A DNA stretch of 64,000 bases from Necropsobacter rosorum (GCA_000751835.1 CCMQ01000005.1:152922-216921), one strand, 5' to 3'; numbered from the stretch's first letter, positions 26,695 through 33,902 are shown. Program-made: numbers and translations. The notes: a model not told the origin generated them from the letters alone.

Positions 26695-26887
26695 GCGCCC
26701 CCCTTTGGTTTATAGCCGGTTCAATATGATTAATGACAGAATACTTGATAGCGCTCAGGGCATGATATGCCCCGCGCTCGTGCCCGTTGTGTACATAATC
26801 TTTCGCAAAAGAGAGAAAAAACTCGATTTCTTTTATCGCCTTTTCTACTTGTGTGATATCCGGATAAATCGGTTGAAGTGTTTTCAT
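26681..26887 (-). CDS. small protein of element 2, unknown
   Basis: A 68-residue helical protein (ITQVEKAIKEIEFFLSFAKDYV, then GAYHALSAIKYSVI). It overlaps its upstream neighbour by ATGA and has AAGGGGAA before the ATG. No family recognised. Confidence 0.6.
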   Translation of the reverse strand: MKTLQPIYPDITQVEKAIKEIEFFLSFAKDYVHNGHERGAYHALSAIKYSVINHIEPAINQRGAHELQ

Positions 26888-27255
26888 TCTTTTTCCCCTT
26901 GCAGTTTAGCCACTTTTTCCAGTAGCTGCGCCAAAGGTAGCCCGGCGTTATGCTGATAAATATCTGAAAGGTTTTGTTTTATCCATTCTGCTGTCGGCGT
27001 TCCTTTTAATTCAATAAATAAGGCGTGATAGCAAATACAAGCGAAAGCCAGATCATGCAATAAATTCTGTATTTCGCTATCAGTGCGTTCTGCAGCGTGG
27101 GGCGATAGATTAAAATGACGCATTAAATCTTCAATTAATTGACAGGAATGATTTAACGCTTTCCGAATTTCCGGATCACGAATGATAATTGCGTCAGCAG
27201 TATGAATCACCTCGCCTTTAACCGGCGGGCAGTCAATATAAATGGAATTACGCAT
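26884..27255 (-). CDS. small protein of element 2, unknown
   Basis: A 123-residue protein beginning MRNSIYIDCPPVKGEV at 27255. TAAGGGGGT precedes this start, and an 8-base overlap joins it to the upstream gene; the open frame up to 27360 lacks a ribosome site. It is mostly helical, with two Cys in LAFACICYHALF. No family recognised. Confidence 0.65.
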   Translation of the reverse strand: MRNSIYIDCPPVKGEVIHTADAIIIRDPEIRKALNHSCQLIEDLMRHFNLSPHAAERTDSEIQNLLHDLAFACICYHALFIELKGTPTAEWIKQNLSDIYQHNAGLPLAQLLEKVAKLQGEKE

Positions 27256-27445
27256 GCGCCACCCCCTTAACCAAAATAGCGGTCTTGTAATGTAACTCCG
27301 TTGCACGGTTGAACAGTGTTTCGTTAATGCTGAGCAGGTCGGCAAGACGTGATTCGTCAACTTCTACCCCGCCTTGCTCCAGCTGGCGGATTAATTCTTC
27401 CATTTGGAAAAGTAGCTCAGCTTGAGCAAAGAAGAAATTACGCAT
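27248..27445 (-). CDS. small protein of element 2, unknown
   Basis: A 65-residue helical protein (FAQAELLFQMEELIRQLEQ). ACGGGGGT precedes the ATG, and it overlaps the Icd-like gene by 8 bases, the same overlap as in element 1. No family recognised. Confidence 0.6.
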   Translation of the reverse strand: MRNFFFAQAELLFQMEELIRQLEQGGVEVDESRLADLLSINETLFNRATELHYKTAILVKGVAHA

Positions 27446-27623
27446 AGCTCACCCCCGTAAAAGTGCGGTCATTTTTAAGGTTGATTTTGCCGGCAAGGAT
27501 TAACACGAACTCGCGGGCTAATATCGCGCGGGCTTGCGTTTCGCTGTCGGCATTAATGCGGATTTTCTGAATTTGATTGGTTAAATCGGTGCGACGTATA
27601 GCCGCAAAAATGAATTGGTACAT
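27438..27623 (-). CDS. Icd-like protein of element 2
   Basis: A 61-residue protein, MYQFIFAAIRRTDLTNQIQK onward, nearly identical to its element 1 counterpart through AILAREFVLILAGKI. TGGAG precedes ATG 27623. The frame is open upstream to 28016 across the C4 RNA, as in element 1, but a start beyond the promoter is implausible. It is the first gene after the C4 leader. The family name comes from P1 Icd-like proteins; activity is not shown. Confidence 0.75.
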   Translation of the reverse strand: MYQFIFAAIRRTDLTNQIQKIRINADSETQARAILAREFVLILAGKINLKNDRTFTGVSYA

Positions 27624-27665
27624 TTGCGTAACTCCAGTGAATAAATTTTCAAGAGTTACCGCTAA

Positions 27666-27677
27666 AGTTTCCAGGCT
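27666..27677 (-). promoter_or_regulatory. seqC-like target of the C4 RNA, element 2
   Basis: Minus-strand AGCCTGGAAACT, identical to 27854-27865. It can pair with TTTCCAG in the C4 RNA (plus-strand 27699-27708). It differs from AGCGTGACAACT of element 1, with matching changes in the C4 segment. Confidence 0.75.
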
Positions 27678-27682
27678 TGGGC

Positions 27683-27759
27683 GGTAACGTGTAACGGGCT
27701 GGAAAACTGCGATCACTGGAACACAGCAAAGGGCGAAACCTTTCCCGCTACACGCTACC
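27683..27759 (-). ncRNA. c4: C4-type (P4 CI-like) antisense immunity RNA, element 2
   Basis: A 77-base segment, the same length as in element 1, closed by GGTAACGTG (27683-27691) against CACGCTACC (27751-27759) with one U-G pair in the RNA. It contains seqB (27699-27708), complementary to both flanking targets, and the 23-base core at 27726-27748 identical to element 1. Conserved frame and changed pairing segments support an RNA-based immunity with its own specificity. Confidence 0.85.
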
Positions 27760-27806
27760 ATAGATAGACGCGCTAGGCGTTCTTTAGGTGTGTGTAAATC
27801 ACGCAT

Positions 27807-27828
27807 AAAAAAACACGCTTTCGGCGTG
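27807..27828 (-). terminator. leader terminator between seqA and C4 RNA, element 2
   Basis: On the minus strand CACGC, loop CGAAA, GCGTG, then seven T. It lies at the same leader position as in element 1. Confidence 0.75.
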
Positions 27829-27853
27829 CTATGCGCCAGTGATAAATTATTCG

Positions 27854-27865
27854 AGTTTCCAGGCT
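27854..27865 (-). promoter_or_regulatory. seqA-like target of the C4 RNA, element 2
   Basis: Minus-strand AGCCTGGAAACT, exact copy of 27666-27677, about 25 bases after the predicted transcription start. Confidence 0.75.
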
Positions 27866-27893
27866 CGGTTGCAGACTTTTTAACTGCACAGGC

Positions 27894-27923
27894 ACTATAG
27901 ATTCTCTGAGCGTGGTTTGTCAA
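27894..27923 (-). promoter_or_regulatory. sigma-70 promoter of the immunity operon, element 2
   Basis: TTGACA (27918-27923) and TATAGT (27894-27899) on the minus strand with an 18-base spacer, matching element 1 in position and spacing while the spacer sequence differs. Confidence 0.8.
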
Positions 27924-28106
27924 TAAAAACATTTTAGAAAAACGACCGCACTTTATAAAACGGTCACCTTTCCCCTTGATTTTTCTAAGATTGTGTATAT
28001 TATGAATGTTATTCATCGAGTTGTTTCCTTTGGTGAATAATATTAAAAATCAGTTTTATCGTGTTTTGAGGCTTGTGTTTGCAGCGCAAGCCTTTTCCTT
28101 TGGGGT

Positions 28107-28367
28107 CTATTCGGGGGGAAATTTAAAATAGCCGGTTTTCCCGCCTGTCTCTTTGTGTTTATTTTCGTCAAATGTCTGCATTTTCATTTTGTTGTTGTCT
28201 TTCCATTCGGCGATTTTAATATCCGTGATCTCACCAATGAATTTGCCTTTAAAATTGCCGCAATTGGTGCAATACAGTTCCGCTGTGACGCTGGTCGGCG
28301 TTGGGCGATTAGACGTTCTGATATTGACTTTTCCCTTGCATAGCGGGCATTTGATCGTTAATCCCAT
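28107..28367 (-). CDS. Ogr/Delta-like zinc-finger activator, element 2
   Basis: An 86-residue protein with CPLCKGKVNIRTSNRPTP and YCTNCGNFKGKF, the four-Cys zinc site and Arg-rich segment of Ogr/Delta. TAAGGGGGA precedes the ATG. Activation of P2-like late promoters is the known family role. It follows the AlpA-like gene by 9 bases. Confidence 0.9.
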   Translation of the reverse strand: MGLTIKCPLCKGKVNIRTSNRPTPTSVTAELYCTNCGNFKGKFIGEITDIKIAEWKDNNKMKMQTFDENKHKETGGKTGYFKFPPE

Positions 28368-28376
28368 GTTTCCCCC

Positions 28377-28592
28377 TTAGTGCGCATTTTGACTTTCTTC
28401 GGTGTGGTTTTGCTCGGCTAAATAACGTTCCACGGCTTCCACGGGATAGCGAGCCAAACGCCCCAATTTTACCGGCTTCGGGAATTTGCCGGCTTTTGAT
28501 TGTTCCCATAGCCAGCTGCGTGAAACATCGAGCATCTCGCAAAGTGTGGCTGTTGAGTAATAACGTGGTTGTGAATCGGTGTTTTTTTCCAT
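28377..28592 (-). CDS. AlpA-family regulator 2 of element 2
   Basis: A 71-residue HTH protein: YYSTATLCEMLDVSRSWLWEQSKAGKFPKPVKLG, then RYPVEAVERYLAEQ. AAAGAGGAAA precedes the ATG. The role as excisionase or transcription factor is known for the family. It pairs with the Ogr-like gene as in element 1. Confidence 0.9.
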   Translation of the reverse strand: MEKNTDSQPRYYSTATLCEMLDVSRSWLWEQSKAGKFPKPVKLGRLARYPVEAVERYLAEQNHTEESQNAH

Positions 28593-28730
28593 ACGTTTCC
28601 TCTTTGGTCGTTGGTGTTGTCAAATAACGTGCTTTTTTGTCTTGTTTGTCGGGGTGTAATGGTAGGGAATGGATTTTTTGAAGAATGGAAATTTCCAAAA
28701 ATAGTTTGGAAATTTCCAAAAAATGAAAGG

Positions 28731-29567
28731 TTATTTTTCTGTATTAAGCCAGTTTCTAAGCGTTTCCGGCGTGATGTTAATCTCTATGCCAGCACAGGCA
28801 AATTTTTTTGCTAATTCGCCGTTATTTAAAAGGCTTCTCGCTTTTTCCGGTTCATCTGTGCCATAGTGCAATTTGAGTAAGGCTTTAATAAATTCGGTTT
28901 GGTTGGCTTGTTTACGGGTTGAAATTGGGGCTATTGGGGTGATATTCCCTTTTGTTATATTTAGTTTTCCACCTGTATTTATAAAAAATGTTAATTCATC
29001 TTCTAAAATATAAATATCATCGTATTCAATAAATAAGTTTTTTATCTTTTCATCAGAAAGGTAAATTTTGATTTCGTGAAATGGTACGCCATACTTTAAT
29101 AAAACTCTAGGATTTTCTAATGTAAATCCAGATAATTTTCTTTTTAGTAGATCTGCTTCAAATGTCGAATATTTAAAGTCTCTAGGGCAAATACCCAAAA
29201 AGCCATTTATTGATATGTTTTTATTCTTCTGATTGTATTCAGGCAAGTGAATCATCTTTCCGCTATTGGGTTTTATTTTTTCTTTTGTTGTTTCTTCGTT
29301 ACTTTTTATATGTAAATAATTGCAAGCAATTATGCGCTTATTAAAATAAAATTGGAATGAAATATCTTCTTTCTTAAAAATAGGGAAAATAATATCATTT
29401 TGAACCGTTAAAACCTTAATACAAAATTGAATATTTCCTATGGCAGCATAATGAATTAAATCCTCTATTGTTACCGGCTCATTAAATTCTCTTGTTAATT
29501 TATCCGCTGCTTGTTGCAAACTATACCATTTTCTTGGCGGTAAGGTCGGCACATTGGTTTTTTTCAT
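28731..29567 (-). CDS. unrecognised 278-residue protein of element 2
   Basis: I do not recognise the family. The N-terminus (KWYSLQQAADKLTREFNEPV) looks like an HTH-type DNA-reading motif. The C-terminal ~60 residues (FIKALLKLHYGTDEPEKA ... NITPETLRNWL) are typical of phage-encoded regulators in this clade. It resembles the 324-residue gene of element 1 at both ends but lies downstream, not upstream, of the capsid gene. GAAAGGAAA precedes the ATG. Confidence 0.7.
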   Translation of the reverse strand: MKKTNVPTLPPRKWYSLQQAADKLTREFNEPVTIEDLIHYAAIGNIQFCIKVLTVQNDIIFPIFKKEDISFQFYFNKRIIACNYLHIKSNEETTKEKIKPNSGKMIHLPEYNQKNKNISINGFLGICPRDFKYSTFEADLLKRKLSGFTLENPRVLLKYGVPFHEIKIYLSDEKIKNLFIEYDDIYILEDELTFFINTGGKLNITKGNITPIAPISTRKQANQTEFIKALLKLHYGTDEPEKARSLLNNGELAKKFACAGIEINITPETLRNWLNTEK

Positions 29568-29655
29568 GGTTGTTTCCTTTCTTAAATCAGTAAGATAAAT
29601 GCGCTTATTGAGCTTTATGGTGCATTTTTATCTTAACATGTCAGAAGGAAATAGG

Positions 29656-29681
29656 CACAAAAAAGGGCATTTCTGCCCTTG
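29656..29681 (-). terminator. terminator after the element 2 capsid gene
   Basis: AAGGGCA and TGCCCTT around a short loop; plus-strand AAAAAA gives a T-run on the minus strand. It lies 16-40 bases after the capsid stop. Confidence 0.8.
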
Positions 29682-29696
29682 TTTGGTATGAGGTGA

Positions 29697-30671
29697 TTAA
29701 AACTGAATATCGTCAATTAAAAAGGCGCTCTGAACGTCTTCGACAACAAAATCGATCGACATCGAGATCATATTTTCTAACCGGTTCTTTCTTGGATTAT
29801 CGTTAAAGATACGCCGCAACGTCCCATTTTCAATATAAAGCGATAAGTTGCTTAATTCCGTGATCAGAATGCTGTTTTCCGGGAAAAACGGGGCAATAAA
29901 GGCCTTTAAACCGCCTAAAAGTTTTATTGAAAGGATAATATCTGTATTTTCCGAAATATCCCCGTTGTCGTTTAAAATCGGATAATCAGAAAGAACATTA
30001 CGCCCGCAAATGGCCACTAATCCGGCACTCATTCGGATAGGGTCATTAATTTTTTTAATCGCCGCTTTAACGACGGCATCAATATCTTTATAGTCGCCGT
30101 TTTCATCAATCGTCGGGCGGCTTAATACGCGCGCCGGCGCATTATCCCGAATTTTTTGAGGCCAGCCCTTATGCACATCTTGCGCCAGTGGATAAGCGTT
30201 TTTATCGCTGGTCTTTGCAAGGCGTTCGCCGTTAAATGCTACCATTAACAGGGAAATGATTTTTTGCTTATCCATGGCATCATCAAAGGCTTGTTCAAAA
30301 TTGATATCAACCGTTCCGGCCAGCGTATCGATTTTGTCGTAAGTGATAAAGCCGTCGATATTGATTTGTTCACAGTTAAATCGCTCGTATGGCGAAATAA
30401 AGCATTTTTCTGCGCTGCGTTCTTCGACGTCGGTGTCGGTTCGGCTTGGCATTGGCATCGATAACCCTTTCGCATTGCCTGAACGGTTGTGCGTTAAAAG
30501 AATATTAATTGCGTTAAAAAAGCGATTCTTTTTCAGATTGTTAATAAATTCTTTAGTTTGTTTTTCGTTATAATGATAATAGTCTTTGAGAATAGATAAA
30601 TCATTGCCTAAATCCTCAGATAACATTTTGATATAGTCATTATATTTTTTATAAGTGTTTTTATTTTCCAT
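29697..30671 (-). CDS. P2 gpN-family major capsid protein homologue, element 2
   Basis: A 324-residue protein with clear P2 gpN similarity: FNGERLAKTSDKNAYPLAQD (P2: FNGVKRAETSDRSSNPMLQD), KGWPQKIRDNAPARVLSRPT, ILITELSNLSLYIENGTLRR and SMSIDFVVED (P2: SMNIDYVVED) near the C-terminus. It is closer to P2 than the element 1 copy. ACGGAG precedes the ATG. It follows the coiled-coil gene by 17 bases. No other virion genes are present, so a role with a P2-like helper is inferred. Confidence 0.9.
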   Translation of the reverse strand: MENKNTYKKYNDYIKMLSEDLGNDLSILKDYYHYNEKQTKEFINNLKKNRFFNAINILLTHNRSGNAKGLSMPMPSRTDTDVEERSAEKCFISPYERFNCEQINIDGFITYDKIDTLAGTVDINFEQAFDDAMDKQKIISLLMVAFNGERLAKTSDKNAYPLAQDVHKGWPQKIRDNAPARVLSRPTIDENGDYKDIDAVVKAAIKKINDPIRMSAGLVAICGRNVLSDYPILNDNGDISENTDIILSIKLLGGLKAFIAPFFPENSILITELSNLSLYIENGTLRRIFNDNPRKNRLENMISMSIDFVVEDVQSAFLIDDIQF

Positions 30672-30688
30672 GTTATTAACTCCGTTTA

Positions 30689-31363
30689 TTAATGATTGAA
30701 TAATTTCTCAAACCCTTTTGGGTTATGGTTAAAACTTTCTTTATGCTTTTGTGTTGGCGTTTTAATTTCATCTTTTTTTACAAAAGTAGGTAGTGAGTAA
30801 ATATCATCAATAGGCAAATTGGTTTGTATGCCACTTAGAATTTTATTGCTAATATATTCTTTTGCTGCATATTCTAAAGAGCCTTTATAGCCGCCTATAA
30901 ATGAATTTCCTTCAACTATATTGCCAAAAATAATTTTTTGATAGATTTCGGTTAATTTATCTTTGTTTTGTGAGATAAACTCCGTTAACAAAATTTCAGT
31001 TTGTTGTTTGAAGATATTGCCGCGTAGTTCATTGAGTTTTATTCGCTGAAAATAAATCTCTTCTTTTTTGTTATAGATTTTAATATCCAGTTCTTCAATT
31101 AACGCAAGATAGTATTCTGAACGTGCATTTAATTCCGTGTTTGCTTGTTTAAATTCGATAAAATCATCAACGGAAAATGCGCGCTTCGCATCTAAGTTTA
31201 ATCTTGCGTTTTCAGTATTTTGTTTGATTTCATTTTTTAATGCTTCAATAATGTTGAGGGTTTTGGTTCTTTCTTCAATTAATGAATCAAGTGCTTTTTT
31301 CTCTGCAAGATATTGGGCTTTTTGGTTTTGAAATTCGTCGATTTGTGGTTTAAATTGTTCCAT
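30689..31363 (-). CDS. coiled-coil protein upstream of the capsid gene, element 2
   Basis: A 224-residue protein, nearly all helix to residue ~150 (YLAEKKALDSLIEERTKTLN; IYNKKEEIYFQRIKLNELRG), with a low-complexity basic tail. It is homologous in layout and weakly in sequence to the element 1 protein at 20496. It lies 2 bases after the AlpA-like gene and 17 before the capsid gene, suggesting co-production with capsid. A scaffold or size-determination role is a hypothesis. Confidence 0.75.
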   Translation of the reverse strand: MEQFKPQIDEFQNQKAQYLAEKKALDSLIEERTKTLNIIEALKNEIKQNTENARLNLDAKRAFSVDDFIEFKQANTELNARSEYYLALIEELDIKIYNKKEEIYFQRIKLNELRGNIFKQQTEILLTEFISQNKDKLTEIYQKIIFGNIVEGNSFIGGYKGSLEYAAKEYISNKILSGIQTNLPIDDIYSLPTFVKKDEIKTPTQKHKESFNHNPKGFEKLFNH

Positions 31364-31365
31364 TT

Positions 31366-31791
31366 TTAACTCTCTTTATTGGCTTTGATTTTATGTTCTA
31401 TCCAGTCGTCTATCTCGCTTTCTAACCAAGCAATCCGGTTTTGGGCAAGTCTGATAGACTGCGGGAAAGACTGTTTTTTCATTAAATCGTAAATGGTCGT
31501 TTTCTTTAAACTGGTGCGGTCGATTACCTCATCAATATTAATAAAACGCGCTTTTTTTGGGCTGTCAGTCACATTTTTCACCTCTTTTATTTTTATTTCC
31601 GCCCTGTTTCGCAGGCGTTCGTATTCGTTCGGATTAAGCATAAAAAACAAGGCTTTTTTTGTCATGTTGCATAGGTTGTGAAAGGGCATGTAACAAAAAT
31701 CGGGGCTTTCTAACGTAAAAAATCGTTGTTTTTGATCTGCCGGCGACTTAACCGTAAAAATCGATAAAAAATCGACCGCACTTTCTCTCAT
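31366..31791 (-). CDS. AlpA-family regulator 1 of element 2
   Basis: The C-terminal ~65 residues are AlpA-like: FINIDEVIDRTSLKKTTIYDLMKKQSFPQSIRLAQN, then AWLESEIDDWIEHKI. The frame adds ~70 residues upstream with no clear domain and no good ribosome site at any Met (31791, 31665, 31641), so the start is uncertain. It heads the capsid operon, divergent from the secreted-protein gene. Confidence 0.8.
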   Translation of the reverse strand: MRESAVDFLSIFTVKSPADQKQRFFTLESPDFCYMPFHNLCNMTKKALFFMLNPNEYERLRNRAEIKIKEVKNVTDSPKKARFINIDEVIDRTSLKKTTIYDLMKKQSFPQSIRLAQNRIAWLESEIDDWIEHKIKANKES

Positions 31792-31807
31792 TTTTAACGC
31801 GTAAATC

Positions 31808-31834
31808 TGCGTTATCTTGCGTTGATTTGCGTTA
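31808..31834. repeat. helically phased TGCGTT repeats in the element 2 control region
   Basis: TGCGTT starts at 31808, 31818 and 31828, exactly 10 bases apart, in the gap upstream of the alpA-like gene. One DNA turn per repeat suggests a cooperative operator, perhaps for AlpA. Element 1 has different repeats at this place. Confidence 0.5.
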
Positions 31835-32027
31835 ATAAACTTGAGATAAAAAAGTCATCAAATCCCAGTGTTATTAAGGCGTTAAGGCTTGTCTATGCTT
31901 GCGTTTAAAGTGGTTTCTCTAGTAAAAGAGTGCGGGCGTGCGAGGGGGGCGATTTTTCACAAGGGAAAAATCATTTAAAAATCAGGGAAAATTAGGGTTT
32001 TTAGTATTGTGGGGCTTGCATCTTTGA

Positions 32028-32033
32028 TATAAT
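32028..32033 (+). promoter_or_regulatory. extended -10 promoter element for the small secreted protein
   Basis: TGATATAAT (TG-N-TATAAT) ends 37 bases before the ATG at 32071. The -35 region is weak, as is common with extended -10 promoters. Confidence 0.55.
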
Positions 32034-32070
32034 AAACATAAGAAAAACCAGTAATCACAAGGGTTTATCA

Positions 32071-32325
32071 ATGATTAAACGTTTGTTTACTTTGGCGCTT
32101 GTAATAGCGATAGGATTATGCACGGTTAATCCGGCCAGCGCACAACAAAAGAAAGGCAGCGGCATAATTAAGAAAGCCGTGATTGCGTATGCTGTCTATA
32201 AAGTCGTCAAGCATTACAAAGACAAAAAAGAAGAGCAACAAGCGAAGAATAAACCCCAAGATCACTACGTTGAGCCTTACTATGATGAAGAATGCGAGGA
32301 TGATGAAGAATGCGAAGAAGAATGA
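32071..32325 (+). CDS. small secreted acidic-tailed protein, accessory gene of element 2
   Basis: An 84-residue protein. Residues 1-24 form a signal peptide (MIKRLFTLALVIAIGLCTVNPASA, likely cut after ASA). The mature part has a basic, possibly membrane-touching helix (IIKKAVIAYAVYKVVKHYK) and a Glu/Asp-rich tail with two Cys (DEECEDDEECEEE). No family recognised. It occupies the slot between alpA and int where element 1 has an Ogr-like gene. A role at the cell envelope, such as superinfection exclusion, is possible but unproven. Confidence 0.75.
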   Translation: MIKRLFTLALVIAIGLCTVNPASAQQKKGSGIIKKAVIAYAVYKVVKHYKDKKEEQQAKNKPQDHYVEPYYDEECEDDEECEEE

Positions 32326-32353
32326 AGGGCGGAACATACCGCCCTATGATTGC

Positions 32354-33565
32354 TTAAGCTTTCATCGCCTCTAACTTACATTGCTCTACATAATCGCCCC
32401 AGCATTGCATAATGGCTTGTCTTGATTTCCATTTTTTAGATTTATCATATGCCTTGCGAACTTTGCCCCTATTCTCGTGAGAAAGGCATAATTCGATTGA
32501 CTCAGACGAAAAGCGGTCTAATTCATGTAAATAAGTGCTGGCAATACTGCGTAAGCCGTGAGCAACCAACAAATCTTTAAATCCCATACGTTTCAATGCC
32601 ACGTTAGCCGCACCGCTATTCATAGGGCGATTATAGGGCGCAACGCGGCTACAAAACACATATTTACGATTGCCCGTATAACGGCGCATTTGCTCCAATA
32701 CATTCAAAGCTTGAGAAGAAAGCGGAACACTATGCGCACGTTTACCGCCTTTCATTCGCTCTGCCGGAATATGTAAGGCTTTTGCTTCCCAGTCAATATC
32801 AGCCCATTCAACCGTTACCGCCTCGGAACTTCTCAAAATGCTTAATAGCTGCCATTCGATTAAAAGTGCGGTCGGTTTTTTAATATCTGAATTTTGTAAA
32901 ACCTTAAATAAGTGCGGCAATTCTTCGGGGGTTATAGTTGGATGATTCTTTGTTTCCACATAAGTAAATTCATCGTGAATCTTTCTAAATGGATTTTTTA
33001 CGATTAAATTTTCATCCTCTGCCATTCTAAAAATCTGATTAATTGCAATATTGATTTTATAAAGCGTATTGGAATTTTTCAGCGGCGAAAGCGCTGGCGC
33101 AAAAGTCTCATAATTTGCCTCATCAATCGGCAAATCTGCGATTTTAGGGAATAAATGCAATTCTATACGGCGGAATGCCTCATTGATTGTCTGCGTCTTG
33201 AGTCTCCCCAATTTCAACCGCTTATCACGCCATCTTATCGCCATTTCCGCAAAGGTGATTTTCTTTTCTTCTACCGGATTGAGTAAAGATTCACGGTATG
33301 CACGCGGATCCATATTGCGAAAAACAAGCCCCCTATATTCCCGCGCCATATCACGCGCATCAGTAAGCGAAAGCACGGGATAGTCGCCCAGCTTGATTTT
33401 CTTCAGCTTTCGCGCAAATTTATATTCAAAATAAAATGTTTTCTTTTTACTTGGCATTACACGGATAAAAAGCCCGGATTCTTTGCCGTCATATTTTCAA
33501 AATTCCTTTTCTTGAGGTTTAAGAGATTGAATAGTGGAATCGGAGAGAGGTTTAATTAATTTCAT
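32354..33565 (-). pseudogene. int: tyrosine integrase of element 2, nonsense codon
   Basis: Homologue of the element 1 integrase. The intended start is ATG 33565 (MKLIKPLSDSTIQSLKPQEK), but codon 23 (33499-33497) is TGA, in frame, where element 1 encodes Ile (KEYIKSDG). The frame resumes through KYDGKESGLFIRVMPSKKK. The catalytic half is intact (LLSILRSSEAVTVEWADI, HGLRS, LSHENRG, KAYDKS) and almost identical to element 1, while the N-terminal arm-binding half has diverged. Re-initiation at Met 33457 would lose most of the arm-binding domain. Confidence 0.85.
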
Positions 33566-33601
33566 AATGAAAAGCCTTTGTTATGATTAAACATTAGCCG
33601 T

Positions 33602-33656
33602 TTTAACTCCCCAAAAAACAGGCCCAAAATGTTGGGGAGTTAATCAGGGAGTTAAA
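33602..33656. repeat. integrase arm-type repeats, right end of element 2
   Basis: GGGAGTTAAT at 33635 and GGGAGTTAAA at 33647, 12 bases apart, with an inverted TTTAACTCCC at 33602, 33 bases before the first. The spacing is identical to element 1, with a different motif. Confidence 0.7.
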
Positions 33657-33765
33657 AACGACAACAAAGACAAACAATAGCGAACGAAAACAACAAATAG
33701 AAAGTTGTTAATATGTTGTTTTTACGTTGTTTTTTGACAGGAAAGACGTTATTTGACAAGCTACA

Positions 33766-33855
33766 TGGCGGTGAGAAGGGGATTCGAACCCCTGATGCAC
33801 TTTCGCACATACACGCTTTCCAGGCGTGCTCCTTCAACCACTCGGACATCTCACC
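33766..33855 (-). tRNA. tRNA-Ser (GGA anticodon), integration target
   Basis: Read on the minus strand, the 90 bases fold as a type II tRNA: acceptor GGTGAGA with TCTCACC, anticodon arm CACGC/GCGTG with loop CTGGAAA (anticodon GGA at 33821-33819), a long variable arm, T arm GGTTCGAATCC, and encoded CCA. It reads UCC serine codons. Its 3' 14 bases serve as the attachment core of the satellites and are preserved, so the gene stays functional. Confidence 0.97.
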
Positions 33856-33873
33856 GGTTCCGGACAGGGCGAA

Positions 33874-33902
33874 AATATAAAGATTTCCGCATCTTTCGTC
33901 AA
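33874..33902 (-). promoter_or_regulatory. promoter of tRNA-Ser
   Basis: Minus-strand TTGACG (33897-33902), 17-base spacer, TATATT (33874-33879), followed by a GC-rich stretch (TTCGCCCTG) typical of stringently controlled stable-RNA promoters. Confidence 0.8.

Larger units (their letters stand above)
23567..33779. mobile_element. satellite element 2 (P4-like, capsid-encoding)
   Basis: About 10.2 kb between two copies of TGGCGGTGAGAAGG (23553 and 33766, the latter inside tRNA-Ser). In transcription order from the right it carries: integrase (nonsense codon), small secreted-protein gene (divergent), AlpA-like gene, helical protein, gpN-like capsid, 278-residue gene, AlpA-like gene, Ogr-like gene, C4 RNA leader, five tiny genes, DUF927 helicase and iterons. 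The gene plan parallels element 1, but the sequences have diverged, except for the integrase catalytic half and the C4 core. Confidence 0.87.

Noticed and set aside
28309..28719. 136-codon open frame overlapping the AlpA-like and Ogr-like genes
   Set aside because: A different frame across two well-supported small genes.
13046..33779. Complete P2-like prophage
   Set aside because: Only the capsid homologues and Ogr-like activators are present; I found no portal, terminase, tail, lysin or holin candidates.
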